From Rostratula benghalensis (lineage: Eukaryota > Chordata > Aves > Charadriiformes > Rostratulidae): a DNA stretch of 64,000 bases. The translations under genes and the position numbers were made by a program. The stretch spans positions 3,421,926-3,485,925 of the forward strand of contig VXAI01000087.1 in assembly GCA_013399305.1 (NCBI GenBank), read 5' to 3'. Under the pieces are notes generated by a model. The model was not told the DNA's origin. It did no database searches and was given only the letters and a program-made list of their open reading frames with translations. Positions 11,225 to 23,140 of the stretch are shown here, one piece after another; positions within the stretch are counted from its first letter, which is position 1; every line of letters begins with the position of its first letter.

Positions 11225-14200
11225 AAAAAAAAAAAAAAAAGTCCAATGCCCTCACTGAATCACTGCTCATTTTCTTTGGGGAGATATTTCACACAATCAA
11301 GCTGTCTTCAGGTGCACTGAAAACAAATTTGTAATAATTCTTGACACTGGTCACTGTTTCAAATACCCTTGATACAGAAAAGTCAAAGTGTCAATGCTCT
11401 TCAAAAGATTTGGATTGCAGATAGGAAGCTATTCCTTTAAAATCAATAATCCCAGTAAAATCAAATATTTTTGTAATGTCCTGACAACAATATTAAATGC
11501 CATCACTGGCATAATGGCAAAAAAAATCACCACATCTTCCTGTGAAAAAAGTATAATCAGAAATTCTTTCATTCTCTAACACTCTCCGTTTCTTAGTTTC
11601 TATTATTACCTACTAGTTTCAAAAGATTCAACTCCTTCCTTTTGCCCAGACCTTTGCTATTTTCCCCATTTCCCTACCTCCAATACTAAAAAAATCATGC
11701 CTTTTTAGAATTATTTTCCACCTTTCTCATTAATCTTATTTGTTTATCTGAAGTTTCCACATTCTCATTTTTTGTCAAGGTTCCATTAGCCACCGGAATC
11801 ATCTAGCTCAATATAATAACCCAGACCAGACAGGCTGCCTTCGCATTACAGCACCATAAAACTCTGCAAGCAGTGACAAAATGAATTCATTTGTTGCAGC
11901 ATACATTTCAGAAATTATAGCAAAAATTTTGCCCTTTTTTTTTTTTCTCCTGTTTGGTTTCTTTTAAGAAAATTAAGTGGCCATTAAATCAGCTAGCATC
12001 ATTTGTTATTAAAATTGGACAACCATATAAGGTTAAAATGTGTATTACTTTAAATCAAGGTGTTTTAAGAAGGCTGAAGTGACAGATTTAGCAGCTAAAG
12101 TTGCTATTATTTTTTAGAAACTAATAATATTGTTTTCCCTGGCCTCTTTCTGTACAAAATTTCTCGTTTCCTATCTCTCTCTCCCAAAACTTACAGAGAT
12201 AGGTGGGTCCCAAAAAGCTGTGCTTGCACCAAGCTGCTGCGGACATAAAATCAGTGCTTTGCTACAAAAAGCAGGGGAAGAACCAGAAGTAGTCGGTAGG
12301 CAGCCTTTAAACCCTGAGCAGCTTTAAAACTCAATTTCATAGTTTTAGTTGGAATTTCTATAGCAGGCCAGGGAGTAACTGAGACTCCTTGCTCTTGAAT
12401 TTGAATGTTAAAACAGTGCAGTAAAAATGTATGTGAGCTAAGCAGCTGAAATGGACCATCGGACCATAAATTAAAAGCTAAAAAGAAGGGTCTGATTCTG
12501 TCAAGAGAATCCCTTATGTCAGGAATTACTCAATAAGGACAGGGGTAGTGCATTCAATAAATATAAGTTTTCACTGTATGTTCAATTAGAGCACACACCT
12601 CTTTCTTAATCTGGTGATCTAGCTCTGCATAAGAAATCTTGCTAAAGTTTAAACAAAAAAACATTTTCCCAATTTTTCTTTTCTGTTTCTCTCCATCTCA
12701 TACTTTCTGAGTTCCAGCTGAAGGTGTACTTAAATATTTTGGACCGAAGTTGGGTTACCTAAGGCACTGTTTCATACGCTTCTGAATCCCTCTGTGATCC
12801 ATCATCACCTGTAAAGTGCAGGCAAGAGACTCACAGATTTCTGCTTAACAGAAATCTTCATGAATTCATGCTGTGGTGCACTATTAGAGAAGTACAGGGG
12901 AAAAAAAGGCCGATGAGTTCTGCAGGAACAGTAGATGGGAAATAAAAAAAAAAAAATTCTGGCATAAACACTAGTTCAAATAAGCATCACCAGCTTCAGT
13001 CTCTTTCTGTTTCGATCAGAACTGATCTGTGACCCTTCAGACCCACACCACACAGATGAGAGGGGGGAAAAAAAAAACCTAACAAAAAGCCCCACAGTCT
13101 CCTATCCTTTCTCAGTTATGTTGAACTCATTTTAAATAATTTCCACTAACAATATAGAGCTGTACCCTGATCAAGGGTTCAACCAAATGACCTTCAGAGG
13201 GCCTTTCCAAGCTGAAGTACTCCACAATTCCGTAATAGCCATATTTATTTTTTTTTTTGTGAAAAGAGCAAAAACCTACTAAACTTTCTGATCTTAATTT
13301 CATGCCACATTTCATGTGTCTAATCATAACCTGTAGTTCCTTGAAGACACACGAGCTTGAAATCTCTTTGGTGTTGTGACACGCTTGAGGCCCTCTCAGG
13401 ATAATAAAAATGGCTGGAAAGAGCAGAAAGAGAGCTTGCTGAAGTTTGCTTTAAAAGTAAACTTCAATTATAGATGAGTTCTTAGTCTGAGGGCATTTAA
13501 TTTGACAATAAACAAGCAGCAATTTTTTTGACATCTAAATGCCAAGCATCATATTTCCAGCAGTTCAAGGCACTTACATGCATTGTTTTCATTCCTCCTG
13601 CTTCCAGCTGGCAGTCCCACATGGACTTCTAGTGCAAAATTAACTATGACTGGCACAAAGCATATGCCTGCAGGCAAGGAGATTGGAAAAGGCATATGTA
13701 TTTTGCCTTGGCTGAAGCTTGTATTGGTTAGTAACTTCAGTTACCTTCCAAGTCGGCCTTTCACAGAACATATTAGTTTAAGGTGGAAATCAGACCCTCA
13801 AGTTTTAAATAAATTAATGTAAATTTTTTTAATTATCCTCCTGCATCTTTTGTCTAGATGCATCATATCCTGTGCATTTTAATCAGCATTATTCTTTGTA
13901 CTCAAATTAGCACTTCGGAAAATTATATACATTTTACAGTAGATTTTGTTTGTAACATTATATAATAAATCAAGTGTTTCATTTTACATGTACAGCTGAA
14001 AGTTTATGGTCTTATTAAAAATCCAGTAACAGCTTGTTCAATTTATTGTTGTGTGCAAAAAAAAAAAAAGAAAAAACCCAACAGCTTATTTTAAAGAGTG
14101 AAAATTTATTTTATTTTGGTGTCCTTTCCCCCGAATTTCAGCCCAATACTCTCCATCATCCCATCTACCAAAATGGTAATGGTAAAGGCTGAAGGCCATG

Positions 14201-14929
14201 AAGATAAGTAACAATCAAACCAACTTTGAATGCTGCTGTAATTTCTCACTTGCTGAATTCCTATGGGGCACTAGTAAACACATGAATCTCTCTCTTCACT
14301 CTAAAATACAAAACCTTGTTTAACAGACTCCTGATAGTTGCCTTCACATATCATATTTCTTCCTACTTTCCACTTCCTTTTTCAAGAATCAGTGCCCTCA
14401 GAAAGACACCTGCTCTGTTGCAAGAGTACATTCCCCCCAACTGGAATTGGTCCTCTCTCTGCTCTAGGCTTGTGGAACAACAAAGTTCTGCATCAGAAAA
14501 AAGGAGGCTGAATTACTGATTCTGTTTCTCTGTGCCATCTGTATTTGTCTCTGCTTCTGCCCTTCTGTCATAGGAAGAAAGGCATATTGAGCATTGGCAA
14601 TCATTGCCCGGAACAGTTCATGAAACCAAAAATACATACACACACAAAGAAGAAAAATTAAAAATACAGAGACCCAAAGACGATGAAATCTGTCATAGAC
14701 TTCTTGGTATCAAGTAAATGTGAGAGGTGCTCCTTCCACTTGAAAAATTAATATTGCTGTGACACTCCAAGACAGATGCCGTGTCTACAGCCAATCCTTC
14801 GAAGCAGAGCAGACTATGAGGGAGCTTGCTAACCTGTGGTGTGCTCCCTGCCCTGACTCTGTCTACCCAGATTTGTTGTGTCCACACTGACATAGAGAGA
14901 AAGCCACAAATTTGTTCCCTGTGGTCATG
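11225..14929. other. Intergenic, no gene
   Basis: Unique AT-rich sequence with homopolymer A and T runs and one degraded CR1 tip (13165-13245). The short frames at 12130-12327 and 13583-13822 have no recognisable features. Confidence 0.7.
13165..13245 (+). repeat. Degraded CR1 3' tip
   Basis: aaatgaccttcagagggcct and ttccaagctgaagtac resemble the CR1 3' end (gatgacctt...aggtcccttccaac...ttctatgat) with many changes. It looks like an old insertion. Confidence 0.5.
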
Positions 14930-15172
14930 AATCACAGAATATCAGGAATTGGAAGGGACCTTGAAAGATCATCCAGTCCAATCCCCCTGCCAGAGCAGGA
15001 ACACCTAGATCAGGTCACACAGGAACACGTCCAGGCAGGTTTTGAATGTCTCAAGGAGATTCCACAACCTCTCTGGACAGCCTGTTCTGGTGCTCTGTCA
15101 CCCTCTCATATTTAAGTGGATCCTCCTGTGTTCCAGCTTGCACCCATTGCCCCTTGTCCTATCATTGGTCAA
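14930..15172 (-). repeat. CR1 LINE 3' fragment
   Basis: Minus-strand CR1: atcacagaatatcaggaatt, ggaagggaccttgaaagatc, ccagtccaatccccctgcc, then acctctctggacagcctgtt and cccattgccccttgtcctat. A different subfamily from the 4364 and 33040 copies. Confidence 0.88.
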
Positions 15173-18100
15173 ACCAACCATTGCAGTATCATTCCGACCT
15201 TGTAAAATGCAATGTGAAGAGCTGTACAGGAAGGACTCAGTTGACTGATCTCGTGGGACACATGATGGCAGACACAGCCAACACAAGAAAAGACATTGTC
15301 ATTCCTATGTCCCAAACTTTCTCCCAAACTTGCACATAAACTTGTCCGTCTGCATGGGGGTATGGTTCTGTATCAAAGCACAGAGACTAAAAGAATCACT
15401 TGGGTTTAAGTATGCTTTCAGGCTACCTGACAGAATCTAAAAATGTAAATCTAACTAATGACAATGAGGTGTGAATTTTATCAAAATTGTGTTATCTCTG
15501 CATTTGGTATGAATATACTATCTCTAAAATACCACATCCTGTTGGTGACCCTTTTTTAAGGAATATATTAGTCAGATGAAAAGGGGTAAGATAACCACAA
15601 CAGGGTGTAACTGTCTGAGAAGGGCACTGTATACAGTCTCAAAGCTCTCTATTCATTTCATGAACAAACATGCCTAGGAATATTTAAATTTGTCTCTACT
15701 TAAAATGTTACTCTTCAATTATCATCTTGCTAAAGTTCTGTTTCCTTTTAATGGATACTCTTTGGCACATCAGTATCTCATAACAAATATAAAAAAAGTT
15801 ACTAAGTTTTTTAAAGCATGCATGATTTTACTACCTCTAAGATATTAAAAACCATTATGCATAAAATCATTCCTAAATAATCCTGTCACATAAAATAAAT
15901 GCAGAAAAGGATACAGACAAGTAATCTAAAGTAGTAATAGATAGCGTGACTCTATATATATATATCAAATACAAGGTATAATTGTTTTTCTCCTTATTTA
16001 CTACCGGTTCCTGCAAAGAAGCTAAAAAGAACCCTTACAATAGCATTGCCACACTTACTGTATTAAACTGAAAATGCATTCTCATACCAGACACCCTGAT
16101 AGCTTCAATATTAACTGGTACCTCTATGTCCAGACTGCCAGCCAATGTAGATACCTTTGAAATGGTTTCCTTCAAATAGGTCGAGAGATGTCTGCACTGT
16201 AATCAATAACCTGATGAAAAAAATACAAAGAATAGCTGTGATTTATTATTTTTAGATCATCAAGTTCCTTTAAGGTCCCTTCCAACTGTAACCATTCTAT
16301 GATTTGATGAATCACATCATCCAAATCAGCACCCTTACCTACAAATAAAATTTTCCTCTCGCATGTTCTGCCCATTTTAAAGATAAACAAAAAATAAATA
16401 AGCTAATCTTTGTGTTCTTTGGAGAGGATTCTTTAGTCCACAGGAGCATGCCAGAAGTTTCTGCTGTGCGGTAGAGAATACAGAGCATTTTCTGAAGTGT
16501 AAACATCTTTGTCAACCCTACTTGCCTCCACTCAATAACAAAACAAAAAGCCTTTCATTATAGGATCTGAACCTTGCAGTCAAGCCAAAAAAATGACAGA
16601 GGTCTGGCACATTCACATAAACAGAGAAATCTGTTTCTACAGGTTCTGGGGACTTCTCAGGTAAGGGCTCGATATTTCACAGCATCAAGGACAAAGCTAT
16701 TGACATCCACTTGCCTCACACCTTCCCGCTCCATCCTCCTCTTATTTACACTTGCAGCCCAAAGCTGTCCAAGCTACATGAATTGCTTTCATGGCTTCTA
16801 AACAGCCACATCTCTTTGGGATGTCCAGTTTCCAGAGTGGCAGATCATCCAACTCACACTGTTTGTTCCACCCCATAGCATAATTTGGGCCAACATTTAA
16901 ATTGAGTTGGTTCTGAATGTGCTCCTTAGAGGAGGAACAGGGAAGCTACGCTGGTGCGTGCACACAAAATGTAATGCAAGACAAAGCTGCATTATTAATG
17001 TCATCACATTCTCAGATCATCAGAGACACAGGGAAAACTGTAGTACCTTCTAGTAAACCAGATGATATAGATGCACTAAGATAGAGATATCTAAACCAAA
17101 GATACCTAAAAAACATTATCATAAATAATTTTAGTTGATATGTAAATCAATTCTCTCTACTTAATTAAAAAAAATTTATTTTGGCACAACAGAAGACACT
17201 GGAAAAAGTAACTGAAGAGGTATGGTAAGTTTGACAAATCCTATCATTAGAGTTCCAACACTTTATTTCACTTTATTTCCTACCATAGACCAAAATGAGC
17301 ATGGGATGTCAGGCACATTGTAAAGATGTGAGGTCTTTCAACAGAGCATTACAAGTTCTTATCAGCACCACCATATGCTATAAGACAGAAAGCACATAAA
17401 CCTGTCAACACACATAATTCTCATTTTCTGATTAAAGAGCACCTTACAGGGAAGCCACACGTGCTTGTTTCCTCCAGCATTGTGATCCTGTTAAAGGGTA
17501 CACAAATGCAATTAATCTGCCCTAGCAAATAACATACCAAATAGCAAGGTACCCAACGTACAGAGGAGTTGATTTGTCCATGAACTATTTCAAGTCAATT
17601 TTCTGTATGCAATTGCAGTGTCAGACTTGTGGAAATACTTCTATCCAAACACACACAAGTAGTTTCTCTAATAAGCTATTAAAGAAACCCGAGTTTCTAG
17701 TTTTGCAAATTTCCAGTTATATTTTTTTTTTTTTGCATATGATTATGGGAGCAAAATCTTCCTGGGTTTTCAATAATAGGTTAGAAATCTTGTTGGCATT
17801 GTGTGACAAAAAAGTTTATTTTCCAAGTAACATATGGCTTGTGTCTGGGGAAAAAAAAAGAAAAAATATATTTTTATACATCATTAACAAATTATGAATT
17901 TTGTTTTATTTCAGCTGGGTAGGCACATAAACTAAGTGGTAAACTCCATTTGTACATATATTCAGAATTTTTCCTAAGACAAAGTTGTTGTCATTGTAGC
18001 TTGATGGTCTAAGATTAGGAAAAGGCAGTATCTTCTGTTACGTATTAAATAATGATCTTAAAAACAGTGGTGCAAAGTAACTCTGGAGCCTCCAAAGCTA

Positions 18101-21100
18101 TACACAGCTCACCTGTTATTAGTTAAGAAAATGCAGAATTCAGAGGTGGGCAAAAACTGTTGTAGGCGTAACAAGAAAATCCCCAAAACAAAGAACAAGT
18201 ATCTCACGTACATAAAGCATACATTGTAAATTGAGATGTAGCAAGATGCAAAGCATGTCAGAAAACATTCAGATAGCCGAGATGGATATTAGAACGATGG
18301 GGACAGAGGGAAGGGCAGGGTGAGCTAATTCTTCTAGCAAAGAGGAAGAAATTTCAACACAAGCTTCACACTCACTCCCTGTCAGGAATTCAGGATCCTG
18401 AATACTCACTGCAATCCCATCCTTTAGGGCCAGAGGTGCAGCACAAGGATGACCATAACACCATAAGTAAATAAATAAATAATAAAGTGTTATACCAAAG
18501 CTTCCTAATACAATTTTAACCATATTACTAATGGGGTGTATTTGGTATTAATTTGGACTGTAACTGTTAGTATAACTTCATCTGGACTAATCATAATAAC
18601 TTTTTTTTTTTTCTAGTAAAGTCTGTTAGGATTTTCACGACTAACAATTAATTCTTTGTGTCACATGTAAGGTATGGCCCTCTTTCTGTCCATAACAAGA
18701 TTCTAAGTGCAACAACTAGGGCAGGTATAGTAAATGCAGAAAGCTAATTTTAAAAGCTACAAAGTGCTGCAACATTGAAGACAATACACAAAAAAAAAAA
18801 AGTAGAGAAGAGATACAAATGTCCAGGCAGACAGCAATGTTGTTTTCCAGTAATCAATTAGTCAGTACTCATTCAACAATACTTTGCAGCTTCACTTCCT
18901 AAATTAGCTTGGATAGTTATAGCAGCAAGATGCTAAATCCAATTTATGTTGATAATTGCTTATATTATGCATATATGTTATGCGTGTATTTTGTCTGGGG
19001 GAAAACATTTACACATTCAAGAGGAAACAGCTCCTGACCCAGTAGGGACACATTTCATCAACAAGCAGAAATCAGAGACAAGATTAATTAGGTGCTAGTG
19101 AAGCAATTAAAAAAAAAAAAAAAAGAATATAGTAATTGAACAAGTTTGCATACAGGCAGCATGACAAAGACTCTTTGAAGTGGCAAGACATCTTTCAAAG
19201 ACATATTGTGTTTGACAATAAAATCTTAAATTATTATGCAAATTACGTTGGCATGTGTGGCACTTGCCAAAAGTTCATTTGACCTGTATTACTCTTTTTC
19301 AGCCCTGGAATAAAAAGTAGTTACAGCACCTAAGGGCAAATTAATGTATTTGAACTCTTTGATACTTCTGTCCTAAAATTCACCTTTGGCACTCCCTGTG
19401 GTGACATCTTTTCTGCCTTTAATAAATTTAAACTCGCTTGATCCTTAGGGACTTGATTTATCTCTTCTAAGCTACTAATAATAAAGACGGGAGTTGCAGG
19501 AGCTGGTTACAGGAGACAAACCACCAAGCTCCAGATCAGGACTTAGAGGCAGATGTTGGTTGTTGTCCCAGGAGTTTAAGAAGTTAAACCTAAAGCCCAT
19601 TTGGGCTACAGTCCAGGCTAAAAGAGCATCAAACAACGTTGCCTGCAGCATGTTATCACTGGTTTAATGGCAATCTGCCGCCACTACCTCAATACCAGAT
19701 TTACTACAATAAGTTACTTTCAAGGTCTTCTGCTCTTAATTGCTCATTGATTACTCACTATTCTTTACAGCGGGAACCTCTGAGTTTAATTGGAATCAAT
19801 GCTGACAAATGATATATGGTCCCAAACCCTTACGACTGACTTAATTGGAGAGATATACGCTTCCAGTTTTAATTTTAATCATGAAATGTTATTTCATCCA
19901 TTTTGCTATTGTGCTTTACCGAAACATGCAGTTCTTTATTTTTTTTCTCTGATGTGTGGTATTTCAAAACGCTCTGGACTGCACCTCTTCAAAAATGTTT
20001 GGTTTATTTAGTCTTTAGTATAGAAGTGTTCTCGCACCGTTCAGAACCCATTTGCACCTTTCTACCTGAGAATATCCTTACCCTGTGTTTCACGCAAGTT
20101 TCTCAATTTTAATATCAAAGCAAACTAGCAGTTACTTGCAGTGTTCAGCAAAAGCACTGGGCCTCATCTAAGGCATTAGAAATAGACTTCCATCATGCAT
20201 GTCCGCATTGCCTTCTAGCTTAGGAAAGGTTAATACAAAATGTACTATAGTTTAAGCTGCAGGATATCCAATTAAGAGGAAAGAGCAAATTATTAGACTA
20301 GATACATCCATGCACATCACTAAAGGCAAATACATTTTTAGACAGGTGTGCACTGAAGCAATTATATTCTAATTATATATCCTGCAACATTTTTTCCACC
20401 CTTAATTTAAGACGTGATGTAATCTATTATAGAGAAATACAGTTGTTAGAATTTTAGTGCTGTGCTACTGCTGTGAAGAAATACTTTTGTATTTTAGATC
20501 TATACGTGGTTTTAAGGTTATTTTATACTCATCTAGAAAAAAGTAGAAGATAACTCTTGGAAGGGTCGTTGGATGAAGCAAAACAAAACCAGTTAAACAT
20601 CACAAGGTTTGATGTCAGAATGACATCAGACCTTGAAAATCTAGCTTTTTTACTTCTACTAAATAAAATATTTATGAGTTTAAGCTATATCTGATATGTG
20701 TCTCCTTGGAAAATAATGCCAAATGAAATAAACTTAATACAGAGCTACCATACAGCAGTGCTTCAGCTCATTAGATGACTGTGAAAATCCCCTTTCAGCT
20801 TAATAGGTCACTTATAGTTCACACATATGCAGAGATTTTCTTCTCAGCCACTTTAATTCAGGTAGTAAATATAACATTTTGGCTATTTCACCTTATGTCT
20901 TTGAATTATTCAGGAAAGAGAGTACAAGGACAGACAGATGAGGTCTTTTTTTCTTTTAATTGATCACAGTCTGATCTCAATATTTAGTCTATTTTTCTGA
21001 AATCCTATAAACAAAATAATTAGAGACAGAATAGTGATACAAGTGACAAAGAGATGCAGGACACATTAAGAAGTCCTGGAATTTCTGATCTAGCTCTGGC

Positions 21101-23085
21101 TACCTGCATTAGGCAAAATGAGGGTTGGAACTTTACAAGGTAGTATCTTCCAGCTAAGCTGCAGGTTTGTAGTATTGCTACATAGGGCAAAATATATCAG
21201 AAAAATACAACAGCTACTTCTAAAATGTCATTATGATTTATTTTTACAGTATCAAAAGTTTACCTTAGTAGGAAATTCTGTCTTCTCTACTGACTACTAT
21301 GCATTGGAAGAAACTTCTAAATTAATAATGCATATGGTTAAGTCCCTGAATTACCCTTTCAGGAGACTTGTTTGAATGTGTCTGCATCATGGTGCCTACG
21401 AGTCTATCTATGCCAGTCAAATATAAAGCAAAGGCTTGCTCATTACTTTAATTGCTCTGATAATGAAGTCAAAAGATGTACATACACCTTAGAAGAGAGT
21501 TCCCAAGTTAAGCCCAGCTTAGCAGTGCACTGGGCTGAACAGCTGTGTCAGAAATAAAAATATAATAAAAACCCCCCAGACAACTAAACATCCAAAAGAA
21601 CCCCAAAACCTTACTTTCATGTTTAGAATATCCATTTGATTGGGTAAAGCTTATTGCCTTCTCACTGTGTGAAAACACCATGCTCTTCAGTGCATTTTCT
21701 CCCGAGATTAATGGGATATTTAGGGTCTGTCTTGCTGACAGAATCATTAGTGGAATTGGAAGCAAAAATTTAAGCTTAGAAACTTACCTATTCCTTCAAG
21801 TTCTCACATGTCACTGCCATAGGTATGTGAGAGGGACTGAAGTCAAATTATGCAGTAAATGAAGAGAATGTGAATAGGATAAGAAAGAATAAAGAAAGAA
21901 CAAACCAGTGAGACAGAAAACAGGAGTGACAAAGCAAGTATCCTGGGAAAACAAACATGGACTAAATGTTTAACCTATGTTTTATTCTCTTAAATTATAT
22001 ACATTTATTGTAATGAAAGAACAGCTCTTCCAGCAAGGATAAAAGAAGAGCAGAGTAGAACAGCTGAGCAGTTCACAGTTAAATATGAATCCAAAACTAT
22101 ACTGGCTTTCTTATTGAATACAACTTAATACTCCACAACCAAGGAAACCTTGAGTTTGTTTTGACTTAAGATATTTAATGGCTTCCCTGCAGGTTCCAAA
22201 TATAGCAAGAAGCTAATGTCATCACTTCCAGCCCGGGTAAGAAACATCCTTACTGTCACCTACTAAAATATTATTAAGCATTACCACCAACCTTAGGAGC
22301 TACAACTTAAGTCAGGCAATAAAACATTTTCAGCTACAGTGAAAACCCATCATTCCCACAAGAAAAATTAAGTATAAAATTAAGTTCAAGACATCAACTT
22401 TAGCAGTATAGAAAACACACTGGTTATTTCCAAAGCAAAATAAATGTCTGTGACACAGAAGTAGTAACTCTTATTTATGACAGCTGTCACATTTATATAG
22501 TACTTTATAAAAGGCTGTTCATCCCATTTCTAGTTACTAGCTTTCATACACTTAAGGAATGACCAAAACCCCCAGATATTTAAACCTGGGACAAAGACTC
22601 TAATTTGAAATAAATTTTCTGTATTCCGTGTGCTAAGATTTAAACAACACAGACGACAAACTGATTACAAACTTAAGAAAACTATGACAGAAGAGTCAGC
22701 TTCCTTGCATTCCACATATAGTTTTCAAGAGGCAGAAAGCAAAGATTATACTCAAAGAAACAGGAAAGGATATAGCAGCATCACTAATTGAATCACGTTT
22801 GACATGTACCTCAAAAAAAAAAGTTCATCTCATCATCATATAGTTTTTAAAATCTAGAATAACCATCTCCTACCCCTCTTCCTCTCATTTGCTAAGCCCT
22901 TCAGGTAGTTCCAGTGGCAAGAAATAGCATCCATATGCCTTTTCTGATAGCAAATTCATAGAATATCAGGAATAGCAGCTTCAAAGTTATTATATCTCTA
23001 AATTGCTTTCTGAGAACACAAAATTGAGCAATCTATAAAGGCAATATGATGATATACATATATATAATTAAAAAAAAAAAATTAG
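15173..23085. other. Intergenic, no gene; some conserved-looking blocks
   Basis: About 7.9 kb of unique AT-rich sequence. It holds a CR1 tip at 16254-16312, TA simple repeat at about 15953-15965, a TAAA run at about 18468-18481 and A runs near 18790 and 19109. The stretch 19200-19480 is rich in homeodomain/octamer-like words (ttattatgcaaattacg) and looks like a candidate non-coding element. No open frame is convincing. Confidence 0.65.
16254..16312 (+). repeat. CR1 3' tip
   Basis: ttaaggtcccttccaactgt and aaccattctatgatttgatg form the terminal about 60 bases of a CR1, including the ATTCTATGAT-type end. It is extremely 5'-truncated. Confidence 0.8.
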
Positions 23086-23140
23086 NNNNNNNNNNNNNNN
23101 NNNNNNNNNNNNNNNNNNNNNNNNNNNNNNNNNNNNNNNN
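23086..23140. other. Assembly gap (55 N)
   Basis: Unknown bases, preceded by a TA-rich then A-rich simple stretch (about 23055-23082), which probably caused the gap. Confidence 0.99.

Noticed and set aside
10956..11334. Open frames spanning the first assembly gap
   Set aside because: They consist mostly of unknown residues with poly-Phe and poly-Lys from the flanking homopolymers.
18269..18523. Minus-strand frame of 84 codons that looks somewhat protein-like
   Set aside because: No recognisable domain and no plausible splice-linked partner exons; the reading frame alone is not enough.
22955..22990. Possible CR1 tip (tagaatatcaggaata)
   Set aside because: Only about 20 bases resemble the CR1 end at 14930, and the following sequence does not continue the match.
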